Origin: Diphasiastrum complanatum
Lineage: Eukaryota > Streptophyta > Lycopodiopsida > Lycopodiales > Lycopodiaceae
Direction: 5' to 3'
DNA length: 64,000 nt
Assembly (NCBI GenBank): GCA_029204225.1
Contig: CM055093.1
Span: 17,075,041 to 17,139,040, forward strand
Of the stretch, positions 24,803 to 34,800 are shown one piece after another. Under the pieces are notes generated by a model, which saw only the letters and a list, made by a program, of their open reading frames with translations, made no database searches and had not been told where the DNA came from. The first letter of the stretch is position 1, and every line of letters starts with the position of its first letter. The translations under genes were made by a program, and so were the position numbers.

Positions 24803-24859
24803 AGTAATGAGATGGATGTATGTTTTTTTAGTTCTTTAGTTTTTGGACCTAATGACCTT

Positions 24860-25017
24860 ATTTGCATAAAAGGTAAAGTTATAAATCAAGTTGTTAATGT
24901 CCTTTTTGACACAAGATTCACTCATAACTTTATTAATGTAAATGGGGCCGATTCAGATATGCAAGATTCCTCGAATTAGGGAAAGACTGAAATGGACTTT
25001 GCTATTCGAAACATGAT
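24860..25017 (+). pseudogene. Gypsy M protease start (truncated)
   Basis: VINQVVNVLFDTRFTHNFIN corresponds to the retropepsin start, where functional gypsy proteases have DTGA(T/S). Here the Gly is replaced by Arg. The domain is cut by element B after about 50 codons. Confidence 0.55.
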
Positions 25018-25022
25018 TTTTT

Positions 25023-25757
25023 TGTTGAATTTCACACGTGTGGACTGTCCACTACATGTACTTGTGATCTCCTAAGGTGTGTAGATGCACCAAGATCAAG
25101 ACTAGATTGAGATTCAAGATCAATCTTGAATCCTATGGCAAAAACACACTACTACATGCATTCAATCACTTCCAACTCTAACTCACACGTGTGGGAAGTA
25201 TTCAAAAAATAATCTAAGTAAAAACAAGCTGCTCTCCTTGGGTAGAGAGAGAAAATGCATCAAGAGCTCTCGGGTAGAGAGAGAGCTAGAAATCCAATAA
25301 CTCACAAAATCCATGAAATCACCAAATCAATTAATTTCAAAATGAGGAGTACAATGATACTAGTAGGTCCACGAGCTACCACTATGCTTAGCTATGATTG
25401 GACCACATTTTGTCACCTCTTGATCCTATTGGATCATTGATCTATGCACCTCTTAATTCTATTGGACTATATTCAAGCACACCTCAATTTCATATTGGAC
25501 CTCACAAGGTTCCACCTCTATATCCTATTGGACCTCTTGGAATTCATCAAACAAAAACTTTACACTTGTCTACACTCTAATTAGCAAGTGTTTAGCCTCT
25601 TACTCTAGTTTGGCTCAATAGTGGCATTACAAGTGGAAATGCATAATTTGCCATCTATGCCAAATTTATTCCTATCAACATCCTACACTTAGATGCTTGA
25701 TGTAAAAAACATAAGACCCCTATATCTAACATAGATAATCTTTTTCAATTCTTCACA
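25023..25757 (-). repeat. B 3' LTR
   Basis: 735 bp, plus-strand TGTTGAATTT...TTCTTCACA. CACACGTGTG occurs at about 25,033 and at 25,184-25,193; the second is about 165 bp from the LTR 3' end. Confidence 0.95.
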
Positions 25758-25769
25758 CTCCTCCTAAAA
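25758..25769 (-). other. Polypurine tract of B
   Basis: Minus strand TTTTAGGAGGAG directly before the 3' LTR. Confidence 0.8.
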
Positions 25770-25821
25770 AATTAACTATGAAGATTTGAGCATTGATCTT
25801 GATATAACTCCAAGATTAGAT

Positions 25822-27483
25822 CTATGCTTGATGAAAGCACTTTTGCTCAAAGGCTTGGTGAGTAGATCGGCAATACAAGAGGACGAGTTGACATGCTCCA
25901 AATAGATTTCTCCTCCAATAAGCTTTTCTCACAAAATGGTGTGCCACTTCTATGTGCTTGCTTCTTGCATGAAATATGGGATTATTGGCAAGAGCTTGGG
26001 CCGAGATGTTATCACACTTGATCATTGGTAGATCATCCTCCTTGATGCACTTTAGTTCCATTAATAACCTCTTGATCCAAAGCACTTCTTTGGTAGTTGT
26101 AGTGAGTGCTTTGTACTCGGCCTCACATGAAGAGAGAGATATAGTATCTTGCTTTTTGGAAAGCCAAGATATTAGATTACCTCCAAGAAAGATAGTGTAT
26201 GCACTAATAGACTTTCGATCCATCTTGTCACTTGCAAAGTCCGAATCCGAGTAGCCAATAATGGATAGATCTTCACTTTTATAGAGTAGACCATAATCAC
26301 AAGATGAAGATACATATCTTAGAATCCTCTTGGCCATCTTCCAATGATGGATCTTAGGTTCTTGCATAAATTGACTCAATTTGTGCACACAAAAACTAAG
26401 ATCGGGCCTAGTAATGGTAAGCCAAATCAAGGAGCCTACAAGACTCCTAAAAAGTGTGATGTCCTCAAAGGATCGTTCATCACCTTTGTTAGGATCTTTT
26501 ACAATTTGATCCATTGGAGTATCTATGCTCTTAGAATTCTCCATATGGAATTTTTTCAACATAGAGTGAGCATATCTAGATTGGCATATAAAGACATGAT
26601 TTTCATAAAAATCAATTTCTAGGCCTAGGATGTAATGTATCTCTCCTAGATCTTGCATTTTAAACTCACATCCAAGTGCTAGCTTGGTTTCATCAACTAG
26701 CTTGATACAAATTCCACAAAGAACAATGTCATCAACATAAATTAGAAGAATGACAATATTGCTATCAACAAACTTTAGATACATGGAAGGATCATAGTCA
26801 CTAAGAGTAAATCCTAGTGAGATAAGAAAAGAGTTAAGTCCTGAATACCATGATCTTGGTGATTGCTTGAGTCCATAAAGACTTTTAAAGAGCAAGCACA
26901 CTTTGGACTCATCCTTGATGAATCCTTGAGGTTGTTCCATATAGATCTCCTCCTCAAGATAACCATTTAGAAAAGCATTGGATACATCTAATTGGAAAAC
27001 CTTCCACTTGAAAAAACAAGCAAGAGAAATAAGAATTCTTATTGTCACCATCTTTGCAATGGGTGCAAAGGTCTCCTCATAATCAAGACCATGGATCTGA
27101 GCAAATCCTTTGGCACATAATCTTGCTTTATGCTTGTTGATGGTGCCATCATGATTGAACTTTATCCGAATTACCCACTTGCAACCAATCACATGCTTGT
27201 TGGAAGGAGAATCCACAAGCTCCCAAGTATTGTTGGTGATCAATGCATCATACTCTTGTTTCATGGCATCATACCACTCCTTGGTATTGTGTGCCTCTTG
27301 TACATTCTTTGGCTCTTCATGAGAGACATTAAAAACATAATTAGTGGAATCAAGATCCACTTGTTTGCCTTTGTCAACATATGAGAGCCTCTTAGGCTCG
27401 GATCCATCTCTCATGGATCTTCTTGGTGAAAAAATCCGAGGAGAGTCTTCTTCAAATCTCGACCCCATCACATCATTATTGTC
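25822..27483 (-). CDS. Copia B reverse transcriptase-RNase H
   Basis: 549 open codons, in frame with the integrase ORF upstream but separated from it by one TAA. RT: CKWVIRIKFNHDGTINKHKA, QLDVSNAFLNGYLEEEIYM (first catalytic Asp), YGLKQSPRSW, LLIYVDDIVLCG (catalytic YVDD). RNase H: YSDSDFASDKMDRKS, SSCEAEYKAL, NPIFHARSKHIEVAHHFVR. Near 25,928 one base is lost relative to element D (HFVREKLIGGEI), so the last 35 residues are out of frame. The catalytic residues appear intact. Confidence 0.9.
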   Translation of the reverse strand, partial: DNNDVMGSRFEEDSPRIFSPRRSMRDGSEPKRLSYVDKGKQVDLDSTNYVFNVSHEEPKNVQEAHNTKEWYDAMKQEYDALITNNTWELVDSPSNKHVIGCKWVIRIKFNHDGTINKHKARLCAKGFAQIHGLDYEETFAPIAKMVTIRILISLACFFKWKVFQLDVSNAFLNGYLEEEIYMEQPQGFIKDESKVCLLFKSLYGLKQSPRSWYSGLNSFLISLGFTLSDYDPSMYLKFVDSNIVILLIYVDDIVLCGICIKLVDETKLALGCEFKMQDLGEIHYILGLEIDFYENHVFICQSRYAHSMLKKFHMENSKSIDTPMDQIVKDPNKGDERSFEDITLFRSLVGSLIWLTITRPDLSFCVHKLSQFMQEPKIHHWKMAKRILRYVSSSCDYGLLYKSEDLSIIGYSDSDFASDKMDRKSISAYTIFLGGNLISWLSKKQDTISLSSCEAEYKALTTTTKEVLWIKRLLMELKCIKEDDLPMIKCDNISAQALANNPIFHARSKHIEVAHHFVRKAYWRRNLFGACQLVLLYCRSTHQAFEQKCFHQA

Positions 27484-29520
27484 TTAGAAATCAATAATTG
27501 ATGATGCATCCATAGATTTCTTGATCTCGGCCTCTTCAAATGATGAGTGTTGATCTTCATGAAAGACAACATCTCTACTTTCAATAACTTGAGAAGTAGA
27601 GAGTATAAAGACTCTATATGCCTTCTTGGTGGATGAGTATCCAACCATGATCCCTTTGCATGCACTAGGATCTTCCTTCTTCCTTGTTTCCAAGGGAATA
27701 TGGACAAAGCATAAGCATCCAAAAACTCTAAGGTGATCAACCTTAGGCTTCTTCAAAAATAAGATTTCATATGGTGACTTTCCTCCAAGAGCTATATGTG
27801 GGAGCCTATTGCAAAGATAATTTGCACAATTAATGGCTTCTCCCCAAAAATCTTTGGGCAAAGATGCCTCAATTCTCATAGATTTTGCACATTCACATAG
27901 AGATCTATTCTTTCTCTCGGCCACTCCATTTTGAGATGGAGAGTAGGCACAAGAAAACTCTCTTTTAATGCCTTCAAGCTCACAAAAATCTTGAAATTTA
28001 CTGGAGATATATTCACCACTTCCATCACTTCTAAGAGCTTTAATCTTGAATGAGAATTGCTTCTCTACATAAGCTTTGAAAATAAGGAAATGATCAAACA
28101 CCATAGATTTTGAAGCAAGAAGATATATCCAAGTGAATCTTGTGTAATCATCAATGAAAGTAACAAAACAAGTGGCTCCTCCCTTGCTTGTAGTTGATGA
28201 GAAATGCACATCCGAGTGGACTAGCTCCAAAGGATGCTTGCTTTTGATAGAAGATCTTGTAAATGGCTTTTTGTGAGATTTAGCAATAGCACAAGCCTCA
28301 CAAGGCTTGATCTTCTTGGAGAATGACTTTGGCAAGCCAATAGCTTTGGATTCTTTGATCATAGAGAGCATGGATTTGTAGTTGGGATGTCCCAACCTCC
28401 TATGCCATAATTCCTCCATAGAGAGCTTGTTCACAAGAGCAACATTACAAGCATTCACATACTCATTTGGATCTAGTTTATAGATGCCACCAAATCTAGA
28501 TCCTAATGCAAGTATCTCATCATTCTTCTTGATAGTGCAAGTATCAACATTGAATTTTACATCAACGCCATTATCAAGCAATTGGCCAACACTAATAAGA
28601 TTCTTGGTAAGCTTAGGTACATAAAGAACTCTAGAGAGAGAAAGAACTTTAGAGGATGCAAGCTTCAAGGGAATGTTCCCTATGCCTTCAATAGGACATT
28701 CAAAATCATTTGCAGTGTATATTGATTTCTTCACTCCATCATAAGGTGCAACAGAAGAGAAAGAGTCCTTGGAGCTACACATATGTGAAGAGGCTCCACT
28801 ATCAATATACCATAGGCCGTCCTTCTTGAAAGGAGTAGATGAGAAACTAGAGACCATAAGAAATCCCTCTCCATCACTTGCAATAGTGTCTTCCTTCTCA
28901 TTGGTAATATTGGCTTGCTTGAGTTGATTCTTCTTTTTGAAGCAATTGGTGGCATAATGACCTTTCTTGCCACAATAAAAGCACTTGATCTTCTTTTTCT
29001 TCTTGATCTTGGATGATGAAGCATTAGAGGAATCATCTTCCTCCTCATCTTTGTCTTTGGATTTGACTTTGTCCTTGCTTGAGGATTGTTGATGTTGGTT
29101 CTTGCTCCTCTCTTTGTGCTTATCCTTGGCAAAGAGCGCTTTGCCATCATTATGAGTGAGAGAAAGCTTGTCCATCCTCAAGAGCTTGTACTCTTGTCTT
29201 GATTCTTCTGAAATTAGTACACTTTGGAGAGCCTCCAAACTTGGTAGCTCCTCCTTAATGGCATAGGATTGGACAAGATTATCAAATTCACTTCTCAAGC
29301 CATTGAGAATGACTTGAACTAGCTCATTTTGATTGATGGAATCACCAATACAAGCAAGCTCTCTATGAATATCTTTTACTCTCAAAACATAACTAGATGC
29401 ACTCTCATCACTCTTTTGGCTACTTTGAAAGATTTGATTTCTAAGAGTGAGAAGCCTAGAGGTATTCTTAGCCTCATAGATAGTCTTGAGACAATCCAAG
29501 CTTCTTTGGATGTTGTACAA
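27484..29520 (-). CDS. Copia B gag C-terminus, protease and integrase
   Basis: 678 codons. Gag body, knuckle CFYCGKKGHYATNC, then protease WYIDSGASSHMCS (catalytic Asp present). GAG-pre-integrase: LWHRRLGHPNYKSM and CEACAIAKSHK. Integrase core: Asp in VHSDVHFSS, Asp in ALRSDGSGEYIS, Glu in SQNGVAERKNRS. C-terminus: KAYRVFILSTSQVIESRDVV. It ends at a TAA (27,484-27,486). The enzyme would insert the cDNA. All three catalytic integrase residues are present. Confidence 0.92.
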   Translation of the reverse strand: MYNIQRSLDCLKTIYEAKNTSRLLTLRNQIFQSSQKSDESASSYVLRVKDIHRELACIGDSINQNELVQVILNGLRSEFDNLVQSYAIKEELPSLEALQSVLISEESRQEYKLLRMDKLSLTHNDGKALFAKDKHKERSKNQHQQSSSKDKVKSKDKDEEEDDSSNASSSKIKKKKKIKCFYCGKKGHYATNCFKKKNQLKQANITNEKEDTIASDGEGFLMVSSFSSTPFKKDGLWYIDSGASSHMCSSKDSFSSVAPYDGVKKSIYTANDFECPIEGIGNIPLKLASSKVLSLSRVLYVPKLTKNLISVGQLLDNGVDVKFNVDTCTIKKNDEILALGSRFGGIYKLDPNEYVNACNVALVNKLSMEELWHRRLGHPNYKSMLSMIKESKAIGLPKSFSKKIKPCEACAIAKSHKKPFTRSSIKSKHPLELVHSDVHFSSTTSKGGATCFVTFIDDYTRFTWIYLLASKSMVFDHFLIFKAYVEKQFSFKIKALRSDGSGEYISSKFQDFCELEGIKREFSCAYSPSQNGVAERKNRSLCECAKSMRIEASLPKDFWGEAINCANYLCNRLPHIALGGKSPYEILFLKKPKVDHLRVFGCLCFVHIPLETRKKEDPSACKGIMVGYSSTKKAYRVFILSTSQVIESRDVVFHEDQHSSFEEAEIKKSMDASSIIDF

Positions 29521-29816
29521 GTACCTATCTCCCTCAATACCTCATTAGAGACATTCATCTTAATGTAGTGGAGAGCCATCCTAACTCTCTTTTTGTATGT
29601 TTGAACCTCTTGAAGAACTTGTGGTTCTTCTTCAAGGCCAAGAACTATGTCCATCACGTCTTGAAGGATCAAGATGGACTCCATCCTCATTTTCCAAATT
29701 GAATAATTTGAAGTGGTCAATCTTTCACTTGGTTCCAACAAGGATGAACCCATTGAAGACATTTGAAGTGAAGAGAACTCAAGTGATGAACAATAAATGT
29801 TGCTACACACTTTCAA
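29382..29816 (-). CDS. Copia B gag N-terminus (frameshifted from the rest)
   Basis: SSMGSSLLEPSERLTTSNYS begins a copia gag of the MASINAY/MGSIKAY type; the methionine before GSSLL (about 29,755) is the likely start. The frame leaves the gag body at about 29,495, where one base is missing in the EAW(D)CLKTIYEAKN stretch, and the rest follows in the next frame. Confidence 0.85.
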   Translation of the reverse strand: MKVCSNIYCSSLEFSSLQMSSMGSSLLEPSERLTTSNYSIWKMRMESILILQDVMDIVLGLEEEPQVLQEVQTYKKRVRMALHYIKMNVSNEVLREIGTCTTSKEAWIVSRLSMRLRIPLGFSLLEIKSFKVAKRVMRVHLVMF

Positions 29817-29817
29817 T

Positions 29818-30508
29818 AGGATCCAATAATTGAGTACTATCTCCTCCTATGAAAGATCTTACAACAATTTGTGAATTGATTCTCACTAGCTACTCAAATC
29901 TCTCTAAAACAAGATCTATTTCACATCAAATGATGGAGTATAGGCAAAGTTAGGATCTAGCACTCTTAGAACGTGTGAAATATACTAAGAAACCAAATTT
30001 GACTCAAATACAATTATATTGCATGAAACAAAATGGCTAAGATCTCAACACAGTGCCTAGATCACATATAGATGAGATTGGCAAGCATACAATTGTGATT
30101 TTGGATCAACCAAGCAACCTCTTGACCAAACCAAATGTGTCCACCCAGGTCTAGGTGCCCTACCTAACCCTCTTCAAAAGCTTATAACTTTTGATTGGCT
30201 CAACCAAATGGAATGAAACTGATTGCAACAGAAACTAGACAAAAATAGCTTCAAAACAAGCTATCAAGCAAGATAAATGGATCAAACATGAGCGAGAACT
30301 TCCAAACTGAAATTGGATGTTCCTCACACGTGTCTGAGCACCTGATTCCGTATAGTACCAGGTCAGACCCAATTAATGTCCTTTTGATCTCTTTTGATCC
30401 AAGATTGAACAAGATAGCTAGGAAAATGGGCCTTGACAACTTCTAGCTCAAGATTGATGAAATTTTTTTTCACTTAGATGGATCAAAATGCATGGTAACC
30501 TTAGGTAG
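29818..30508 (-). other. B leader
   Basis: Untranslated leader between primer site and gag. It has a CACACGTGT word at about 30,326 and no ORF of note. Confidence 0.6.
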
Positions 30509-30520
30509 GCTCTGATACCA
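30509..30520 (-). promoter_or_regulatory. Primer-binding site, initiator Met tRNA (B)
   Basis: Minus strand TGGTATCAGAGC, abutting the 5' LTR. Confidence 0.9.
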
Positions 30521-31258
30521 TGTTGAATTTCACACGTGTGGATTGTCCACTACATGTACTTGTGATCTCCTAAGGTGTGTAGATGCACCAAGATCAAGAC
30601 TAGATTGAGATTCAAGATCAATCTTGAATCCTATGGCAAAAATACACTACTACATGCATTCAATCACTTCCAACTCTAACTCACACGTGTGGGAAGTATT
30701 AAAAAAATAATCTAAGTAAAAACAAGCTGCTCTCCTCGGGTAGAGAGAGAAAATGCATCAAGAGCTCTCGGGTAGAGAGAGAAAGCTAGAAATCCAATAA
30801 CTCACAAAATCCATGAAATCACCAAATCAATTAATTTCAAAATGAGGAGTACAATGATACTAGTAGGTCCACGAGCTACCACTATGCTTAAATATGATTG
30901 GACCACATTTTGTCACCTCTTGATCCTATTGGATCATTGATCTATGCACCTCTTAATTCTATTGGACTATATTCAAGCACACCTCAATTTCATATTGGAC
31001 CTCACAAGGTTCCACCTCTATATCCTATTGGACCTCTTGGAATTCATCAAACAAAAACTTTATACTTGTCTACACTCTAATTAGCAAGTGTTTAGCCTCT
31101 TACTCTATTTTGGCTCAATAGTGGCATTACAAGTGGAAATGCATAATTTGCCATCTATGCCAAAATTTATTCCTATCAACATCCTACACTTAGATGCTTG
31201 ATGTAAAAAACATAAGACCCCTATATCTAACATAGATAATCTTTTTCAATTCTTCACA
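30521..31258 (-). repeat. B 5' LTR
   Basis: 738 bp, same ends as the 3' LTR and about ten substitutions or small indels from it. Confidence 0.95.
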
Positions 31259-31263
31259 TTTTT

Positions 31264-31760
31264 TTCGTAAAGGCATGGTGTGCGTACCGGAGAATGACAC
31301 AGTAAGGGCCCAAATCTTGCATGAGTGTCATGATAGTCCATGCGTAGGACATCCGGGTATACAAAGAACACTTGACTTAGTTTGACGACAATTTTGGTGG
31401 CCTAAGATAAAAAGTCAAGTAGAGGCCTATGTACTTAAATGTGCTAAGTGCCAATTAAATAAAGCAGAGAGGCTAAAAGCTAGTGGCCTATTACATCCTT
31501 GAGATATTCCTACCAGAAAGTGGAAAAGTATATCTACGGATTTTGTGGGTGGATTTCACGTACATGGAAGGGCCACAATTTGGTTTGGGTCATTGTTGAC
31601 AAACTTACGATGTTTGCTCAATTTATCCTAACAAAAACTAATGTTAAAGCTCCAGAACTAGCTCAACTGTTTGTTGAGAAGCGTTTTTGACTGTACGGGT
31701 TGCCTTGTAATATTGTTACTGACCTTGATGACTATTTTCTATCCATGAGCCTGTTAACAA
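31264..31760 (+). pseudogene. Gypsy M integrase fragment
   Basis: After the TTTTT copy, the plus strand reads ILHECHDSPCVGHPGIQRTL and LKCAKCQLNKAERL, the HHCC zinc domain. KWKSISTDFVGGFHVHGRA and, in a shifted frame, LVWVIVDKLTMFAQFILTKT form the core start with the first Asp. It breaks off after LPCNIVTDLDDYF near 31,745, where the second Asp (TDRD-type) would be. RT and RNase H between the protease scrap and this part are missing; the deletion is independent of B, whose ends have an intact duplication. Confidence 0.75.
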
Positions 31761-32073
31761 ACAGTTCTACCAAGAAAACCAATGCTTACCAATCGGCCGA
31801 GTCCTATACAAATATCAAGTTCCCCTTTCGAACGAGCAGACACCTCAAAAATTTTGCACATTTTTCTTGACTTTTCATACACTCTTCATCGAGCCAATAC
31901 TGCATACACTCTTGACCAAGCCAAGTCTGCTTCACTGCCGACCGAGCTGAGTCTGTCTGACTACCGACCGAGCCGAATCCATTCTCATCCAAGCCAAGCT
32001 AGGCTGGGTCTGACTCTCAGCTGAACCGAGTTTCCACTAGAGATCTTACCGAGACAAGACTTCTCTACACATA
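31761..32073. repeat. CCGAG-rich sequence, no gene
   Basis: GACCAAGCCAAGTCTGC, GACCGAGC and GACCGAGCCGAATCC words recur at 31,790-32,040, similar to 22,337-22,716. Possibly part of a related LTR. Confidence 0.45.
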
Positions 32074-32125
32074 CCTCTTTCAGTTCTGATGATCCAAATT
32101 CTGACAAAATTGAGATCAACATGGA

Positions 32126-33230
32126 AAACTTCAATATCTTTGAAATGAATACATGGTAACAAGAGGCACACCAATTCCTGACCCACATAGAGTTCCAAAT
32201 TACTCCTTTCAGTGGATATCAGAGCCCCATCCTATTGCATATTATCTATGCTCACACCGATAGATCTTTTTGGTTTATGTTATCTCCCAACCATAATCAT
32301 GTTTTATCATCCCTATCTCTGGAGCTGAACTCCACACATTTGGTTTTCCTAGAGGACCAAACACGGTCAGCAGAAACCTCAAAATATTGTATCCACAGCA
32401 TATTTACATAGATCCCTCAATGGATAAATGGAAAAACAAAGATGGTTACCATATTGAGTCCATAAATGATAACCCCTTAGCAACTACATGTGCATATCTG
32501 ACAAAGTATACACAACGCTATAGGTCCAAGATAATGCGCATCTCCATGATGCTATTCCACATGATGGTTGACTCCCGACTGCACAATCAGAGCCTTTATG
32601 ACTGGGCACAGTTTTTTTCAAATTGTCTCCATGATTGTATTAGGAACAAGCAACCATCCACCTTACTGGGCTATCTCCAGACCGACATCACCTTGCAGTA
32701 GTTGCACAATCGTCCTAAAGTTTGAGATCAGTTGATGCTTGCCAATAAAGCTTGGGACCCAGCAACAGAACCAACCAAGAAGACCAAGTCTACTTCCAAG
32801 GTTACTTCACAAGACACAACACAAATGACTTCTCAAAAGAGAAAGAGTTCTTCCTCTCAACAAGGGCCATCTACAAAGCAACCAAAGTCCGGCCTAGTGA
32901 AGCTTAAACTGAGAAAGACACCCACATCCTCTACATCATAGACAAAGGATCTTTTTGCTCATCGTGAAGACGCCACAACATTGGTTCAACCACCACCCAC
33001 ACGACAATCCAAGCCAAAGACCAAGATTTAAGCAAAGCGACATGCTTTATCAGATGAAAGAGAGTCAGATGATACAAAATCCGGAGGAGAGAAACTCATA
33101 CGCAAGTTTAGATCAAAGAGAGTATTCACAAAATCTTCACAAGAAACATCTGGGTCAGAACATTCACATGAAACGAGCTCCTCAATAGATACAACATAAC
33201 AACAACACTCGTCACCAACTCATGCCAAAG
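32126..33230 (+). pseudogene. Second accessory-ORF relic (Ser/Gln/Lys-rich)
   Basis: A first part (MENFNIFEMNTW, then FQITPFSGYQSPILLH) is followed in another frame by YIDPSMDKWKNKDGYHIES and MRISMMLFHMMVDSRLHNQS (32,387-32,700), and then by a basic, Ser-rich tail (TKKTKSTSKVTSQDTTQMTS; GLVKLKLRKTPTSSTS). Stops fall between the blocks. The middle block resembles the globular part of so-called putative plant transposon proteins, from memory and only in general character. It lies downstream of a gypsy integrase fragment, as the extra ORF does in element E. Confidence 0.35.
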
Positions 33231-33264
33231 GTGCCGGATCCATTGGTGAGTGAGCTAGTTTACA

Positions 33265-33332
33265 ATATACGAAACAAAAAATCTATGCTTAGCGTATGAT
33301 ATACAAAACAAAAAATCTATGCTTAGCATATG
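33265..33332 (+). repeat. 34-bp tandem duplication
   Basis: Two adjacent 34-bp copies, each starting ATATAC(G/A)AAACAAAAAATC and ending GCTTAGC(G/A)TATG, with two differences. Confidence 0.9.
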
Positions 33333-34045
33333 ACATATAGATCAGTAACTCTGTATGCTAAGCATGAGTGAAATGAATAGCATATCTCTAAATAAAATCG
33401 AAAAAAAAAGAGTCTCATCTCTACTGCTCAAAGGATAAAGCCTTTGACACTCATCAAAATCCTGACAGTTTAGTCCTGTTACACTTATTGAGTGGCTTGA
33501 ACTCCACTTTATGGCTCCAAGGTCATGCAAAATGTTTCACACGTGTGGATGTATGGCCTGCTGCAGTTTGTGTACTATACTAGCACCCTCCAATCCTTCT
33601 AATCATTACAAGAAAAACCAAATGCTAATAGCAATCATCAAGCAAATTGTAGAGAAAAACTAGTAATGAAGAAAAATCTCAAATTTACTCATAATTAGAT
33701 GACAAATTCATCATATATTTATACGTAAGTGCCTCGGATCTGAGCAGTTAGGGATACCTCTGATCCATCTATGACCTAACCCTATTTTCTTATCTAATAA
33801 GTCATAAGATCCACCCTAACTGGGGGGGGGGGGGAGATCTTGAAATCCAAAAACAATGTAAAAGCTGCTATTTTTAGCTCCTAGAAAATCTCTAGCCTAG
33901 CTATGCACATTTTGGCCTCATTCCAAAGGTTCCATTCCAAATCTAGGTTAAGAATAAGACTTGTGAAAAGTATCCTATGCTTTTTGGCATGTGTGACATC
34001 CCACAACATGGCCACATTACAATCTACACTCGTGTAAATTTAACA
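33333..34045 (-). mobile_element. LTR A' (3' LTR of a minus-strand copia element)
   Basis: Aligns with the solo A LTR at 14,245-14,921 (GGCTTGAACTCCACTT, TTCACACGTGTG, AAAACAATGTAAAA and CATCCTATG-like words). It ends TTTAACA at 34,045 and is followed by a minus-strand polypurine tract (34,046-34,056). Only about 31 bp of internal sequence follow before LTR C1. The left limit is approximate. A 13-G run sits at 33,822-33,834. Confidence 0.7.
33822..33834 (+). repeat. Poly-G tract (13 G) inside LTR A'
   Basis: Thirteen G where the solo A LTR has only a short GGG, so a local expansion or a sequencing length artefact. Confidence 0.85.
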
Positions 34046-34056
34046 CTCCTCCTCAC
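34046..34056 (-). other. Polypurine tract of A'
   Basis: Minus strand GTGAGGAGGAG, same as A1. Confidence 0.75.
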
Positions 34057-34087
34057 AACTAGTTTGTAGATACATAGTCTTGCTTAT

Positions 34088-34788
34088 TGTGAAAGTACTG
34101 TACTTTAGGACCATAAATGGATCTACAAAAGATCCACAAGAGTGATTGGATGCTTGCTTAACAATCTACCAAAAAACTAGTCATCAAAAAGTTGATCTAG
34201 ATTGGCAATTTGACAAACAACAAGCATTAACAATCAAAATCATTGATCAACATTGAAATCCGAGCCCACACGTGTGTACTAGAGACTGTAGTACGGCCTT
34301 CAACCTGAGAAACAAGTACAAATTGATTTGGTTTCATTTGGATCACAAAAACTCAATGTACATAGTGAACTAGCTTGAGATTGCCAATGAGCTCCAAAAA
34401 TTTTCTATCTTCTCACTATGGAGAGAGGGAATACATAGCAAATTCGACTTCCTTCTTGAAGTTAGGTGGATTTCCAGCATGTAATAAGGAAGTTAACTCA
34501 CTCTCCTTGACCTAAAATGAAACCCTAGCCTAGATCCTAGAGTTATGCTTGGTAGGTAGCTAGTTGGTCAAATTTTCACCTTAACCTTAGGTGTAGGTCC
34601 TATAAAGTAGGGATGACCACCAAATAGACATGACCAACTCTTTTGACTTGACCTAACCTACATTAGGAGTGGATTGACACGTGGCATCTTGGCCTTACAT
34701 GTGTGGAACCCAATTATACACAATATTTACAATGTTCTACATGGTCTTTGATCAAGCTAGATTTGCCAATTTTTGGCAATTCTTCACA
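34088..34788 (-). repeat. C1 3' LTR (family C)
   Basis: 701 bp, plus strand TGTGAAAGTACTG...GGCAATTCTTCACA, followed by a minus-strand polypurine tract (TTTGAGGAG, 34,789-34,800). CACACGTGTG at about 34,267 lies 183 bp from the LTR 3' end. Related copies: 38,670-39,013 (plus, truncated) and 39,448-40,045 (minus, solo). Confidence 0.85.
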
Positions 34789-34800
34789 CTCCTCAAATTT

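Larger units (their letters stand above)
25023..31258 (-). mobile_element. Copia element B, nearly intact, TSD TTTTT
   Basis: 6,236 bp. 5' LTR 30,521-31,258, primer site 30,509-30,520, gag-protease-integrase-RT-RNase H read right to left, polypurine tract 25,758-25,769, 3' LTR 25,023-25,757. TTTTT flanks both ends (25,018-25,022 and 31,259-31,263). By eye I count about ten differences between the LTRs, so it is the youngest complete element here. Only two indels and one stop interrupt pol. Confidence 0.95.
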
